DNA from: Morchella semilibera
Taxonomy: Eukaryota; Ascomycota; Pezizomycetes; Pezizales; Morchellaceae
Assembly: GCA_009192285.1 (NCBI GenBank)
Contig: WBVU01000017.1
Span: forward strand, 248,001-312,000
Reading direction: 5' to 3'
Length of the DNA stretch: 64,000 nt
Shown: positions 43,872-56,344 of the stretch, piece after piece
How the letters are laid out: the number at the start of each line of letters is the position of its first letter
Position numbering within the stretch: position 1 is the first letter of the stretch
Notes under the pieces: model-generated
Database searches by the model: none
Seen by the model: the letters and a program-made list of their open reading frames with translations, nothing else
Told to the model about the DNA's origin: nothing
Translations under genes and position numbers: made by a program

Positions 43872-44827
43872 ATGGTAGTTGCAGGGAAACTTCGTAAGAT
43901 ATCACCAGGCCAATTAATATCAGGGGGGTTAATAGGCTCACAAAGCTCCGAGCAATCTAGAGAGTCCCGCAGTTCTGTGAGCATTATTCCATGCGCTGAT
44001 AATAAGGCAAACGCTAATATTCGTCTCATCTGGAGTGTTTGCGATATGCAAGAGAAATTCCGCCAGCCAATCTATGGGTTTGAGCATTGGTAATACATCC
44101 TAATCAAGATATCAGTCGATCGTAGCTCTGACAACCTTGCAGCGTCGCTACAGCTAAGAAGCTCCTTGAAGCGAGTAATTCCACCAAAAGCCAAGAGAAA
44201 GCATCATATCTATTGTCTAACACGCGATGCGCGCAAAGCTAAAATCCTTAACATTCCCGTCTACGTAACCACCCAGAACAGAGCTCGCCTTGGGGAGACT
44301 GTCCCTGAGCTTCCCCTCGAGCATGCAAAAGGCGACTGGGATAAAACCCTATTCTCCATGGCTATTCCAGAGCTTAAATCGGCATTGTCGCATACTCCTC
44401 ACTCGATAGCCATTGTTGGTATCGAAAGTCACATCTGTGTGACCCAAACAACCCTGGGTGCGTTTCTTCCAAATATAACCCCACCCACCGAGCCTGTAAA
44501 TTGAAACCCTGCCTGCAAGTAGATCTCTTGAAGCTGGGCCATAAGGTCTACGTACTAGCCGATGGGGTATCCTCTTGTAATAAGCAGGAAGTGCCCCTGG
44601 CACTAGCCAGGTTGCGCGCGGAGGGGGCCATAATCACGAGTAGTGAAAGTTGGATATATGAAGTTATGGGTGATGCCAATATTGAAGAGTAAATCCTCTA
44701 TAACCTAAGGCGGATACAGACCATTTTAAGCACTGGTAACTAACCATAATTCAGATTTCGAAAGATTGCCTCTGTCGTCAAGGATACAAAACAGTCAACC
44801 TCAATGTCTCTCCAATCTCTCTTGTAA
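43872..44827 (+). CDS. Isochorismatase-family cysteine hydrolase
   Basis: Predicted 236 residues from five exons: 43872-44089, 44143-44174, 44239-44457, 44520-44688 and 44755-44827. The catalytic triad of the family is visible: Asp in SVCDMQEKFR (about residue 58), Lys in KGDWDKTLFSM, and Cys in IVGIESHICVTQTTL. Other landmarks are ILNIPVYVTTQNRARLG and GHKVYVLADGVSSCN. Relatives of this subgroup (ISOC1/2-like) are mitochondrial or cytosolic hydrolases whose substrate is mostly unknown. The roughly 50 residues before the core are unusual; the true start may be in an upstream exon, or at ATG 43671, which is in the same frame. It is a tandem neighbour of the TMEM170-like gene. Confidence 0.85.
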
Positions 44828-45329
44828 TTGTTTAACCAACAAACAAGAAGATCGCTTTATTAATGAGTATAATTTAGTCCTGTTTTTTTCATATCCCGAA
44901 TTTTATGGAACAAAGCCATCGATACAGTACATACATGTATCTATCATTAATAAGACCCGGGTTGCTTTAACTTTGCCCCCACAGCTAAAGAAAAGAAAAT
45001 CAACACATTACTGTAATTTCCCAAACTGAAAGTTGGATGAATCACCTAGCCATTTATTCACCCAGGTTACCTGGTACTAGGAAAAATAGGTCAGATAATT
45101 AAAATAGCAAAAAAAAAAAAAAAAAAAAAAACATAAGTTTATTCAATAATTTAATTCTCGGAATCATGCGGGCAGTGCCTCGATGAAATCCGCAAAAGCT
45201 TAAGCAATCTGATGTCAAAGCGCGCTGCGTCCCCAATAAAACATTTCGAATCCATCGCTCCTCAAGTAGCTATAAAAGGCATTTACTCGAGTACTTCTAA
45301 AAAATGCTTAATTCAGCCTTTCCCTCTAT
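44828..45329. other. Convergent spacer with poly-A tract
   Basis: Between convergent 3' ends. It contains TACATGTA at 44932 and an uninterrupted A run of about 22 bases near 45109-45130, which might be an old retroposed tail or simple slippage. No gene seen. Confidence 0.55.
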
Positions 45330-47455
45330 CTACTCAACAGCTGATGTCGAGCTTTTTGGCGCCATCCAATGAAACGCCGAAGCACCTCCAATTACATTCG
45401 TTGACTTGGGCTTGGGAATTAAAGCAGGGTTTCCCATAGAAAACGATGACTGAACCTCTGCCGAACTTGTTCTACGTTGGGATCGTACATTTGGTTTTTC
45501 TCCCCCGCTGGTGCCACCGACACTTAGTGAAGAGTCGGTTCTGGCAAACCCTTGGGGGGCCAGTGCTGTAGTAGGATTTGCAGAATCGAGCTCGTACGTT
45601 AAAGTACCACCACCCTCTGATTGGTGACTTGCTCTTGCATCGGACAAGGACGAAGATTTTGATGTACGGAGAACCTTCATCCCGCGTGATGGTGCTTGAG
45701 AATCCTTTTTTTGCGTCATCTGACCCTTCCTCCATGATTCCCAAACCCCCACAGCGCCTTTCACATTCCCGTTTCCACCAGATTTGATACTATTAGGATT
45801 CCAAAGGCTACCTTCCCCATCGCTCTTAGCTCTACGATCGATGTATCGGGGCTCTTTTGTAATCTCTTCTTCGTTTGAAGAAGTCCCGGCCTCATTTGGG
45901 AACCCAAATTCCGCCGCGAGTTCCTCCTTATGCCCCACTACACGTTTCTTTTCAAACCCATTTCCCCCAGAATGAGGTATACTATTTCTTCTATGGTTAT
46001 CCTTCCTCGATGATTCTTCAGGAGCTTCAGATGACTCGGGCGGCGAAACACTGCTGATAATTGCTGCCTTCCGGCCCCGAACTGGCTTCGGTGATGAAAC
46101 AGGAACATGACCTCGCGCTGCGTGCTCTTCCATGGCTATATGTAGTCCGGGACTCTCACCTCTGGGAGACTTATTCATACAGCCAACTCTGATAGTTGAT
46201 GCTTGTTCATGGCTTTTGATTGAAAGCTGTTCTTCCATTTGACGTTCTGAAAGTTGATCGCCAATATGTATTGTGCAAACATCCGAAACCCCTGCTTGGG
46301 AACCAGGGCGAGCAAAAGGTACAAACATTTTCCGGCCATCATCTACGTATAAAAGTAATTGGCTTTGTGAAAACAACACGTCCCCCATATGATCTGACAA
46401 AACATCGCTCCCTAGAAAGATCCCAACCTCGTTTTCTATCTGACTGGACTTTCGACTTGGGGCTACAGTAAATTGAACTGTTAGCTTTGGTAGTTGTGTT
46501 TGGCCATTTCCTCTTATTGGCTGTTGAATCGTTGCATCGGGAAGGAATATCGCCAAACTGATTTTGTATTCACCGTTCGTCCCCTTGACCATCTGGTCCT
46601 GCAATCCAAACCTGGTGACCAGTGAAGCATCAACCAAAGACTTAACCGAACCAGTGCAAACTACAGCATATAGTAAGGAATCAAATGAAGAGGTAGTGTC
46701 AAGCCAGCAGCGAATAATGGCGGGTGCTGGGCCAGTGGTAGGTGCAGAAGGCCGGTGAGCGTCGCAGTCTAAGATATCGAAGTTTTGAGGAGGCGGGTGG
46801 AAATGCACACCAGTATCACCGTCAAAAAAGGAGCTGTTATCGCCATAAGAACGCATGGAGCTCTGCCTTCCGTCCGATTTGAGGTCAGATTTGTGGGATG
46901 ATGATCTCTCCGTCATTGGGTATCCGCCTCCTATCCCACTGCTGTTTCGAGGTCCGAAATAATCATTTGAGCTCTGAGAATCGTGAATCCAGTGGCTCTG
47001 AATTGCACTATCAAAACGCACACTGTTTGCTCGTGAGGCGCCTCTCCTCGGCACATCAACATCATCTAATCGCAAATCCGCCAACAAATGCTCCTCATCG
47101 AAGCCGTTGAAATCATCAGCAGGTTCCGAATTGACTGGTTCTATCGAAATAACGCAACGTCAGCTCAACCAAGACCATGATTGCAAAGAGAAAGGGGAGG
47201 GGACAAGCGAGAACCCTGAGAAGAAAGCCTACGTTGGGAAAATGACCCTGAACTCAGCATAGGCGGAAAAGGTGAGGGTGTGCTCCATAAGGAACGAATT
47301 TTCGAGTCATCCTGTTGTTGCTCAAGCCGGCCAATTCTCTCAGAATGTTGGGTGAGACGCTCAGCGTGCTCAAAATGAGCAGCCTTTAACATTCGGATCT
47401 CCTCAGTTAAATCGTGCACCCCCCAGAATTGCTGAGGTGCATTGAACGACTCCAT
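45330..47455 (-). CDS. Conserved fungal protein with retropepsin-like segment
   Basis: Predicted 677 residues from two exons: 47455-47233 and 47140-45330. The N-terminus (MESFNAPQQFWGVHDLTEEI and onward) has a coiled-coil helix to about residue 55. After a Ser-rich stretch, residues about 200-370 form a globular domain: IIRCWLDTTSSFDSLLYAVV, SVKSLVDASLVTRFGL, VGIFLGSDVLSDHMGDVLF and LLLYVDDGRKMFVPF. The order of a D-A-S turn, a later FLGSDVL strand and closing strands is reminiscent of retropepsin-fold aspartic proteases, but with DAS in place of the catalytic DTG/DSG. The C-terminal 300 residues are disordered, Ser/Lys-rich. I have seen this architecture as an uncharacterised conserved fungal family; no function is assigned. 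Confidence 0.75.
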
Positions 47456-48280
47456 AGCCTAGGAGCACATGCACAACTCCTTTCGGAGGCAAGCCTCACT
47501 CTCTAATGAGAGTCCCCTCTAGTCTTTAGTGCTGTACGCCTCGGTAGTGTAGAGTTTGCAAATTCCGCTATAGCGAATGAATGAATGGGAGGCGGCGACA
47601 CTATGTAATGACGAATAACGAGTCGGCACAACCAAAAAGAGCTATCGAGTATACTCAAATGGCAGTAGGCCTAATCTAAGAGACGGGATGGGAGATATAT
47701 CTAGAGGCTTGTAGGGGCTACCTTCGGTGGGAGCTGCCGTAGGAGTGAAGTTCACGGTTGGGAGGGACGTTGCAGGGTGACTACAGCAACGAAGTCCAAA
47801 AGCGCCAAATATGATATTCCAACTACATAAACCCAATATTCCGCGCCCAGAATTGTTTTTGGGGATATCTTTGTTTTCCAACAGCTCAGAGTTGTGAGAT
47901 GCGGTATGCGCAACCGATCGGATGAGCGTGGGGACTTAATAAGTAGATTTAGTAAGGGCACAAACTGCTTCTGTATTCATCTATTTCGTACTCTAACTCA
48001 ATATGACAATTACATGTAGGTACAGTTCAGTAAAGCCTACAACCCCCACACGTGCCTTGCATACATGTATTGGGCAATTGTTGGACGTTTGGAGTTTGTA
48101 GATTTCAGATAATAATCATTTCAAGATTTTAACACTAAGTAACAATATAAACATGAGTACATATAGTATCAGAAAATCGGTAATAATCATCAAGATTATG
48201 GCGACTACTTAAGTACATGCATATAATTACATATACAAAGCGGATAAACTCTCTTCTTCACCTTGATATACTGTGGGATT
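47456..48280. other. Spacer upstream of conserved protein
   Basis: Promoter of the preceding gene and 3' flank of the esterase gene. TACATGTA at 48011 and 48062. A short open frame at 47642-47881 shows no family features. Confidence 0.55.
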
Positions 48281-49427
48281 TTATTCAGGCAGAGCTTTTG
48301 GTGCCACATGCCAGAAAGGGAATACGTAATCCAATTCTGTTGGATCTAGTTGTGGCAGATCTGTTTTGATAACATCCATCAAGCGCTCGTACAAAATTTT
48401 GTATCTTTAGTGGTTACAGGTTAGCATCCAGCTAAATACGTTATACAAACGGAAGAAGTTACCCTTGAGGCGAAAAATGAAGGCCTATTTATATATATAT
48501 CAGCTATATCAGCACTCTCTGTCCTTGAAATATCTTCTCTTGGAGGAGTGACTCACCATCTCGAAATAAGTCTGAGAGCCTTTGATTCTTGGGAATTTCT
48601 TTTGACCCCGGCAAAGGTTTGTTAGCTTCATACCCCCCCGCATGATCAATAAACGCGCTCCATAAGTCAACCGTTGGTAGACCAAGCTCTCTCCCGACTA
48701 CAATGGCTGCATCTGAGTATTGTTTTGTGACAGCAGCTAGTCGCTGTACATAGTTTACTTTATGGACAGCATCGTGTTCCTGCGTATCGTATTCACAAAT
48801 TGGAGCAGGGCCAATCAGGATATACTTTGTGTCGTGTGCTTTCAAACTTGAGTGGTTCACAATCCTATGTAGATTTTTGGAATACTGGTCAAGGGGTACA
48901 TGCTGTGGCTGGCCGAGAAGGACAGCGTCATTGGCCCCCAAAAAAATGACCTACCACCGTAAATATCAGCAAAGCTTTTGATGGTTGGACTAGAGAAATA
49001 AATTGCTGACTGTAAGCTTAATTCGGGAATTAGGGCTGGGTGGTGGGATAATCTTCGGAAGGACATCGAGCGCGTGAAGAGTATTATATCCGCTGGTGTA
49101 CGCGCATCAGCAAGATTAAGTTCCCTAGTGGAGTCGTTGATATCAGAGTAGTAGCAGACCTAAATCCTCTATTCACTACTTCCAACCTGCGTTTATATGC
49201 TGGGAAGGTTAGTTTCATCAGTCGATCGCTATCGGATGAAGAGAGCTCACCATCTGCCAATGCTGCACCAAATCCGAAACCTCTTGGATAGAACGCCACC
49301 TTTTAGCACATGACAATTTCTTTTTTACACAAAAAAAAGAAAAAAACACTTACCTGGTCTGTTCATACGACTGCTCTGTTATCGAGTCCCCAAACAAAAG
49401 AATCTTATCATAGTCTGCGAATGCCAT
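48281..49427 (-). CDS. IAH1: GDSL/SGNH esterase, isoamyl-acetate hydrolase type
   Basis: Predicted 255 residues from seven exons: 49427-49354, 49282-49251, 49199-49160, 49092-49011, 48950-48557, 48484-48463 and 48404-48281. All four SGNH blocks are present: the nucleophile Ser15 in LLFGDSITE; the oxyanion Gly in VVNRGFSGYNT; the Asn in FLGANDA; and the catalytic Asp/His in DGLHFSPQGYKILYERL. Exons 2, 3 and 6 are only 22-40 bp and were placed by matching the family. The group resembles yeast Iah1, which hydrolyses acetate esters; the actual substrate here is not known. The donor of exon 4 (GTCAGC) is weak, but the join gives the expected VIFLGAND. Confidence 0.88.
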
Positions 49428-50262
49428 CTCGGAGATCACTAGCCAAATTATGTTGTGAAGAGGACGGCAGGTGTATTTAAGTAATTGTCTAGTTCACCCG
49501 TACGTAATAGTAAACAAGTTGCAACATCAGAGGGTGAACCCACATACATAAGTACCTACATGTACCTTCAGGTGAGGGGTCGTTTTGGGGGGTGCGGCTA
49601 CTGCGCAGAGCTGTGAACCCCGCCAAGGAGGTACATACATGTACTCAGCTCATTGCCAAGAGCGGTGTTGGCAAAATTGTCCTCTTGGCAACCGTCCGAG
49701 ATTTTGCGGTATCCATCTATCAGTCAAGTAGCTCTCGTAAGAAATTAATAACCCGTCCTAATATCTAACATGTGGGTATCAAATTTCAATAGACCCTCAA
49801 ACTCACCCTCCCACTGACCAATAGGGTTATAAGCTAGTAAGCGGAGAAGATACGGTGGGTGAAGTGCTTCCGGCTCAAACGGTTTCCTTCTACCATTAAA
49901 ATATTTTATGTGCTTAAATAGATGATCTCGAGGCCCACAAAATGTAAAAAGAAAAAAGAAAAAAGAAAGAAAAAGAAAAAGATACTTGAACCTGTACTCT
50001 ACTCTAATAGTCCATTATAAATGTGGTTGCAGTAGGGACCCGCTTATGACGATGGATCCGCGTCCTGCCCGACGCATCCCTGAATCCCAAATGACACTCA
50101 ATCACGCGTGCGCTTAAGACCGCCCCCACGAGATAGATCACAGTGATGTTAGTAGAAAAAACCCTACTCCGACCCTCAGTCTTTCTTCTTATCTTTTCTT
50201 CCGGAATATAACACTCTTTTGAGTTTTCCTCTCGAGAACACACAACAACGCACCCCCGCGCG
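49428..50262. other. Divergent spacer
   Basis: Promoters of the esterase and CLC genes. TACATGTA at 49557 and 49636; an AAAGAAAAAAG purine run near 49950-49980. No gene seen. Confidence 0.55.
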
Positions 50263-53200
50263 ATGGAAGCTGAAAGCACGAACGCCTCAAGGCATCAGGC
50301 CTCTGAGGAGGACCTTATGGGAGGGAGGAGATCCAGGAGTCACCGTCGGAGGCTATCGGCTTCATCTCGCAATACCGATTGGAATGAGCGATCTAGTCTA
50401 CTTGGGGTTCAGGAACCAGGTCAGGGACGTCGACAAGACTACTCAACAGTACCCTCGACACCTCGCCCGCGAATTTCCCGGCATCACTCAACTGCTCCAC
50501 AGGACACTCAAAGTCGTATCCCTTCATTTGCACAGCGACTAACAAGCGCGCTATCAAATTACGATCTCAAAAACAGAACAACCGAGTCGTTGCTAGAGGA
50601 GAGGGTGTGGTACGATCAAGTAGGTACCCATTATCCACACATATATACAACGAGGCTGCCGAACATAGGTGAACTTAACTGATTTTCTTATTGAATAGTT
50701 TACATCCACTGGTACGGCATAATAGCCCCTTTGAAACAACTTGTCTGGGCGAAGTTTACTTACATTACCCTGCAGATTGGATAAATGATTCTATAAAGGA
50801 CGCAAATAGAGTTAAGGCCCTCAGAGCTCGCAAGGATTTTCGTGGCAGATTGCATGCTTGGTTTGATGGCGCTCAAGGCTGGGTATTAGTTGCCATAATA
50901 GGCTTCATCGTGGCCTGTTTGGCATTTTTCGTTGATGTCACCGAGAACGTCCTGTTCGACTATAAGGAGGGCTATTGTACGAGTGAGTTACCATGATTCA
51001 CTGGATAAATAGTACCAAACTGACATTATGATCGGAAGATGGGTGGTATTTTAGTAAGAAAAAATGTTGTTTGGGTGATAGCGGTCAGTATTTATGAACA
51101 TTTAGTCACTGCTGCACCTTGCTAAAGTTTCCAACAGCAACATCATTTTGTCCTATGTGGAGGCATTGGTCACAGTTAGTCACGGGCTCAGAGAAAAAGA
51201 CTGAGTACATTGACTATGTATTTTATGTTTCTTTCACAGTGGTATTAGCTACAGCATCTTCGTTATTGACTATGACTACTCGAACAACCTACCCAGGTGC
51301 CTTACATATCCAGAATGTAGATGAGGACTTGACACAAATATCAAGAGCAGATGGCGAAGGTCCTAGTAGTTCAGAGTCAAAGGCCGCGGATGCCGCTCCC
51401 ACCATTTATTATTCTGCTGCAGGTAGTGGCGTTGCAGAAGTGAAGGTTATTCTATCTGGATTTGTTCTCCATGTACGCTTCTCCGCCTTGTCTCTACTCT
51501 AGTTAGTAATATGCTGACACTTTATAAGGGATATCTTGGGTTGAAAACTCTTGTGGTCAAAACCTTTGCTCTTATTCTAAGTGTTTCATCCGGTTTGAGT
51601 TTGGGAAAAGAAGGGTACGAAAAATTTATAGCTGTTGGTCTCATAATAACTCGTATTAACATATATATTAGGCCATACGTCCATATCGCAACATGTGTTG
51701 GGAACATTGCCTGCCGTTTATTTCCAAAATATAATCACAATGACGGTAAGTTTTAACAAACCCTTACCAAATTGCCTCACAAGATGCTCATGTTTCGCAG
51801 GAAAGCGTAGGGAAATGCTCAGCGCAAGTGCAGCGGCCGGTGTGGCGGTGGCTTTTGGTGCGCCAATCGGTGGTGTTTTATTTAGTCTTGAAGAGGTTAG
51901 GTGAGATTCCGTTGACCTTCCCTACAGTTCGCGATTTTTGCGGAATCTAATCCCTGGTAGCTACTACTTTCCGCCAAAAACCTTATTCAGAACTTTCTTC
52001 TGTTGCATTGTAAGTAGTTACTGCCATATACCATTATAATATTCTAACTGTCACACAGGTGGCGGCTTTGTCCTTGAAATTCTTAAATCCATATGGGACA
52101 AACAAGATTGTGCTTTTCGAAGTTCGCTACGTTACTGATTGGCACATTTTTGAGCTTATTGCATTCGTATTTCTCGGAGTTTGTGGCGGTGTGTACGGCG
52201 CTCTCTTCATCAAAGCTAGCAAGTTCTGGGCCACAACCTTCAGAAAGAATAAGATCATCAAGAACTATCCTGTTCTTGAGCTCAGTTTTGTTGCTCTCGC
52301 TACAGGCTTGATCTCGTACTGGAATCGATATGTTCGACTGGCTGTTAGTGAGTTACTTTATGAGCTCGCAAGTCCCTGCACAGGCAGTGAATCGCAACAT
52401 TCTGGGCTGTGTCCTGAGCCAGACGAAATTCCGGAGACCATTCTATATCTGCTGGTTGCTCTGGCAATCAAGAGTGTCCTCACGTAAGTTTTATCATCCC
52501 GTCTTGAGTTAATATATATAATAACAAGCCCCAAAGCGTTATAACATTTGGAACCAAAGTGCCTGCCGGAGGTTAGTTTATCACTCCTAGAAAGCTCAGT
52601 CAGTATAACGACTTACCAAATATAGTTTACGTACCCACTATGGTTATTGGTGGTATCATGGGACACACCGTTGGTTTGGCCGTTGAATATGCCGTCTAGT
52701 AAGTAAACACCCTTGACATTTCCTCTGGACAAGTTTTGATGTATTTTCCAGTAAGTTTCCGAATTCAGCCTTGTTTGAGTCGTGCCCTATTGGAGGCGCT
52801 CCGTCAGCGTGCGTTGTTCCGGGGGTATATGCATTGGTAAGTGCCTGATGGGCTCATGGGCTCATACCTTTGCCATAATTAATGTTTCTTAGGTTTGCGC
52901 CGGCGCTGTAATGTGTGGTGTCACTAGACTTTCGGTAACACTTGCAGTTATTCTCTTTGAAATGACCGGTAGTCTCGACCATGTTCTGCCGTTCTCTCTT
53001 GCAGTACTTGTATCCAAATGGACGGCTGATGCCATTGAGCCTTTGAGCATTTATGTTAGTCTTTACTCATTTCTGTATGGTCCATATAACTAAACAAACA
53101 TAGGATCTTCTAACGGCTTTAAACTCATACCCCTACCTCGACACCAAGATGCGGCCTGTTTTCTCTTCGCAACTTATTGACATTACACCCAGACTCAGGC

Positions 53201-53792
53201 CTGAACGTTTGATAGATATCACCGATTCTGTTCTTGTCCCAGCGGAGGAGCTTCGCGATAAGTTACAGATGCTGCAAAATGCTGGAGAATTAGATGGTGG
53301 GCTTCCAATTATTAGAGGCGGTATCCTCGTGGGGCTCATTCCAGCACCGGATTTGGAATTTGCTCTAGACAATCTCCACTCAGAAGAGGATGAATTATGT
53401 TTCATGGCACCAAGGGAAGACTCCTCAGACAACAGTTCGGATGGTGTTTCAATCAAGGATCCAACTGACTTCTCACCCTACATTGATCCGGTAAGTGCCC
53501 CGTCCTTTAGATTTGACACGTTTCCCTAAACAGTCACTTATTTTTCTGCTATAGGCACCTGTTGCACTTGAGAGACATTCGCCTATGGAATTGGTCTATG
53601 AATGTTTCGCAAAACTGGGCCTGAGATACATGTGCGTGTTAAGAGATGGGCAGTTTGCAGGGGTTGTAAGTTCATTGTCTTAATTTCCCTAATTTCTAAA
53701 TGTATAACCAACTAACCACCCAAATCACATAGGTACACAAGAAGGCTTTCGTGAAGTATTTAATGGAGGTACACGAGGGGAAAGCTCACTAA
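50263..53792 (+). CDS. CLC chloride/proton exchanger
   Basis: Predicted 867 residues from 17 exons: 50263-50619, 50699-50711, 50776-50982, 51039-51083, 51138-51472, 51529-51614, 51672-51745, 51801-51900, 51961-52009, 52059-52483, 52537-52571, 52626-52698, 52752-52836, 52893-53054, 53104-53490, 53555-53665 and 53733-53792. A polar Arg/Ser-rich head precedes the CLC membrane domain, with [24 protein letters not shown] and [18 protein letters not shown]. The gating glutamate is about E347 and the proton glutamate about E404, 57 residues apart as in ClC-5, so it should be a Cl-/H+ antiporter of the endosome/vacuole type (Gef1 or ClC-3 to -5 like). Two CBS domains follow from about residue 683. 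The exons are the shortest and most numerous in the window, but every phase closes. Confidence 0.92.
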
Positions 53793-55307
53793 ATTAGGTG
53801 TAGATTCGTACCCTATTTTAACGGTGATATTTGAATACCCGTGGCTGGAACTACGCTCAGTAATTTATATTCGGTGGGGGATAATTTATTATCTTTATTT
53901 TTTATTGCACCGAAAGCTTTAACAGTTTTCCGTATAAGAATTGCATGACATGTATCGTCACTTGTGTAGCTGACTGTATTTTCAACCCTCCCCCCCCCCC
54001 CTTTCCCCCTTTCCTTTTCTCCTTTCCTCTTTTCTTTTCTTTTCTTTTTTTTTTTTTGATGAATATACCATCACTGATACTTGTTTGATGCTTTTTTGTA
54101 ATTATAACTCTTGTCAATAGCCCTGGAAGCTTAAGTATTTGTGTGGTAAGAATTGCTTGGACTGGAATATCAAAGAATGTGGCCATGGCGCGTGTTCAGT
54201 GCAAAAAAGTTTTACTCGGCTTGATTATCATACGTGGGTTGATCTGTCTTTTCTACACGAAAACGCTATCCGCTGGACTACTAGGAAACTATATACATGT
54301 ATCATATCTATCACCACCTCACCCCCCGTGAGTTAACCCCGCCTCGGCGAGACTAGAGACGTTTAACTATGTGGCGTGGTTAGCCACTACTATATGTACA
54401 TGTAGTTTGGAACCCACGCCACACCGCCAAAACCTCTGTCGCTGAGGGGGAGTCGGTACGCCTATGTACATTGAACCGCAATACATATGTGCCCTATCTC
54501 GATCCCCTACTCCAACTCCAATTAAGCTCATAATATAGATTGTCGCGGAATTTTTTTAAGCTTTGAGCGGATTAAGGCCTGAGTACAACAAAACAAATCC
54601 GTATCCCAGACATGGCTTATCACTCGATAAAAACAGTTTTCAATTTTGTTATTTGGCTTCTGGAGAGGGCGAAATAGCATATCGGACAACACAACTAATG
54701 AATTAAATAAATAAAAACATATCGGACAACAGTCCTAAGCACTTTGACTGACTCCTAGATATTACTAGACATGACAGTAACTTCCCATGTCTCAGAAGCC
54801 CAAATTGACATTAGTTATCGGTTCATTATAGAGCCCGGGAAATACCCCAGCGTCATGATCGCGTCAAAGAACCTTTGTAAGATAGGCCTGTGATCTATCA
54901 CTATTACTGTATTAGTAAACTTAAAATGAAGCAGTGGCATGTATCGTATTTCTATAGTATTCTCAATAGTATCCCAGGGGTTACAGAATTGCGGTTGGTA
55001 TATAACATTTTAGAAAATTCTTATTTACTTAAATGCCGTTTTAGTTCAGCTGAATAGAGCAGAGTAGTAAGATCACAACTATAGCTACATGTATCCTGCC
55101 CCGCTTTCCCATAGTATTTATTGCCTACTATGCCGGGACGAATGCTAGTAAAATTGCTAAATCCCGCTGTATGATAGGCAGGTAAGTCAGGGAGAACATG
55201 AACGTGCGATAGATTCTCTACTTTCACATAATCACTCCTATAATATAAGCGTGTAAATGCGTACGCATTGTGGCGATCTGGGTCAAGAGTTTACAATTCT
55301 TTTTTTC
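53793..55307. other. Convergent spacer
   Basis: Between the 3' ends of CLC and RRP45. It contains TACATGTA at 54294, 54397 and 55086, a 17-bp motif copy at 54610, a CT-rich tract near 53980-54055, and a direct repeat of CATATCGGACAACA at about 54679 and 54718. No gene seen. Confidence 0.6.
54610..54626 (+). promoter_or_regulatory. Dispersed 17-bp motif, site 14
   Basis: Reads ACATG, GCT spacer, TATCACTCG. Right block exact, one left-block mismatch. Confidence 0.5.
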
Positions 55308-56344
55308 CTATCTTGCGTTCTGCGCCGTGCTTTCCAACAAATTATCCCTCCTTGTTCTCGCTGCCGAATCTTCCTCAAGTCTCTTCTGGAGAAACTCGGT
55401 GATTTCTTGCACTTTGACCAATGCAACCCTCGCACATTGCAGCAGAGCCAATGCTCCAATGGGCAAGCCACCCGCTTTCGCAATTTGGCATACCTCACCA
55501 AACTTATTCAGTGTAATAGTCATGTCTCCGTCTCTCAACTGTTCTTCCTGTAGGGTAGCATCGATCAAAGATACCGCCCCTCCATGGTAGAATGAGTAGG
55601 TGACACAGATAGGGACATGGAGGATTGAAAGTGGGACAGGTACACGCTCTATGAGGGTGTGAATTATAACCTTTTCACCATCGACCGAGACATCAGGCCT
55701 GCGGTAGTGCTGTAGAGCTGCTACAGCTGCTATGCAAGATGCATCGATCAGCCCTCCATCGTGGTGGAGGAAGTGCACATCAACACGAACTGCCCAGCAC
55801 TTTTGACCGGCAACTATACAAAGCGACTCGGTATCAATGGCATTCGAACGGCGAATTGCTTTCTCGATAAGACGCGCGAGGAGAACCTCTTGTTCTGTCT
55901 GTCTGTATTTGTGGTTCGATTTAGCCTTTACGGTCCAAGATAGAGGGTGGGCGGTCAACCAAGAAGGAAGACAAAGTGTTGAAAACGAACCGGCCGGTCT
56001 CGAATGCGGGAGAGGCCATAGGCCCTAGTTCAGTTGTAATTTGGAAAATACCATCAAAGGGACGGTCAGAGAATGGCTTTGAAACCTCGGCGGAAACACG
56101 GGCGAGGACTCTAAGAAACTCGGTTTTATCGTCAGTTTTGGGTTAAACCCTATTGTGCTCTTTTGCAAAGATAGATTTACCTCGTCTTCCCCAATTGGAC
56201 ATCGGCAAGACCATAATCATCCCCGAATGAAATCTCAAGCTCCCGGAAAGATTCAAAGTCCCGGCCGTCGATACGGAGGTTCTGTTTGAGGGCTTCGAGG
56301 ACGAAAGCCTTCTCGCTCGTTGAGGGGTCTAATTCCTTAGGCAT
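55308..56344 (-). CDS. RRP45: RNA exosome core subunit Rrp45
   Basis: Predicted 292 residues from three exons: 56344-56181, 56110-55991 and 55902-55308. The RNase PH-like fold is shown by RIDGRDFESFRELEISFGDDYGLADVQLGKTRVLARVSAEV, here given in parts across the first junction, then ELGPMASPAF, LCIVAGQKCWAVRVDVHFLHHDGG and ALQHYRRPDVSV. This matches Rrp45/EXOSC9, one of six ring subunits of the exosome, which threads RNA to Rrp44/Rrp6 for 3'-5' decay and processing. No active phosphorolytic site is expected in the eukaryotic ring. It is divergent from CWC15 216 bp away, another RNA-processing gene. Confidence 0.92.

Noticed and set aside
43757-44029. 90-residue minus-strand frame over the isochorismatase first exon
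   Set aside because: The plus-strand catalytic motif and splice chain are clear; the minus frame has no recognisable features.
45109-45130. Poly-A tract as the tail of a retrotransposon or SINE
   Set aside because: No upstream promoter boxes, reverse transcriptase fragments or target duplications found; a homopolymer alone is not enough.
55021-55227. 68-residue minus-strand frame downstream of RRP45
   Set aside because: Starts with ATG but lacks splice partners, leader or family features; likely chance.
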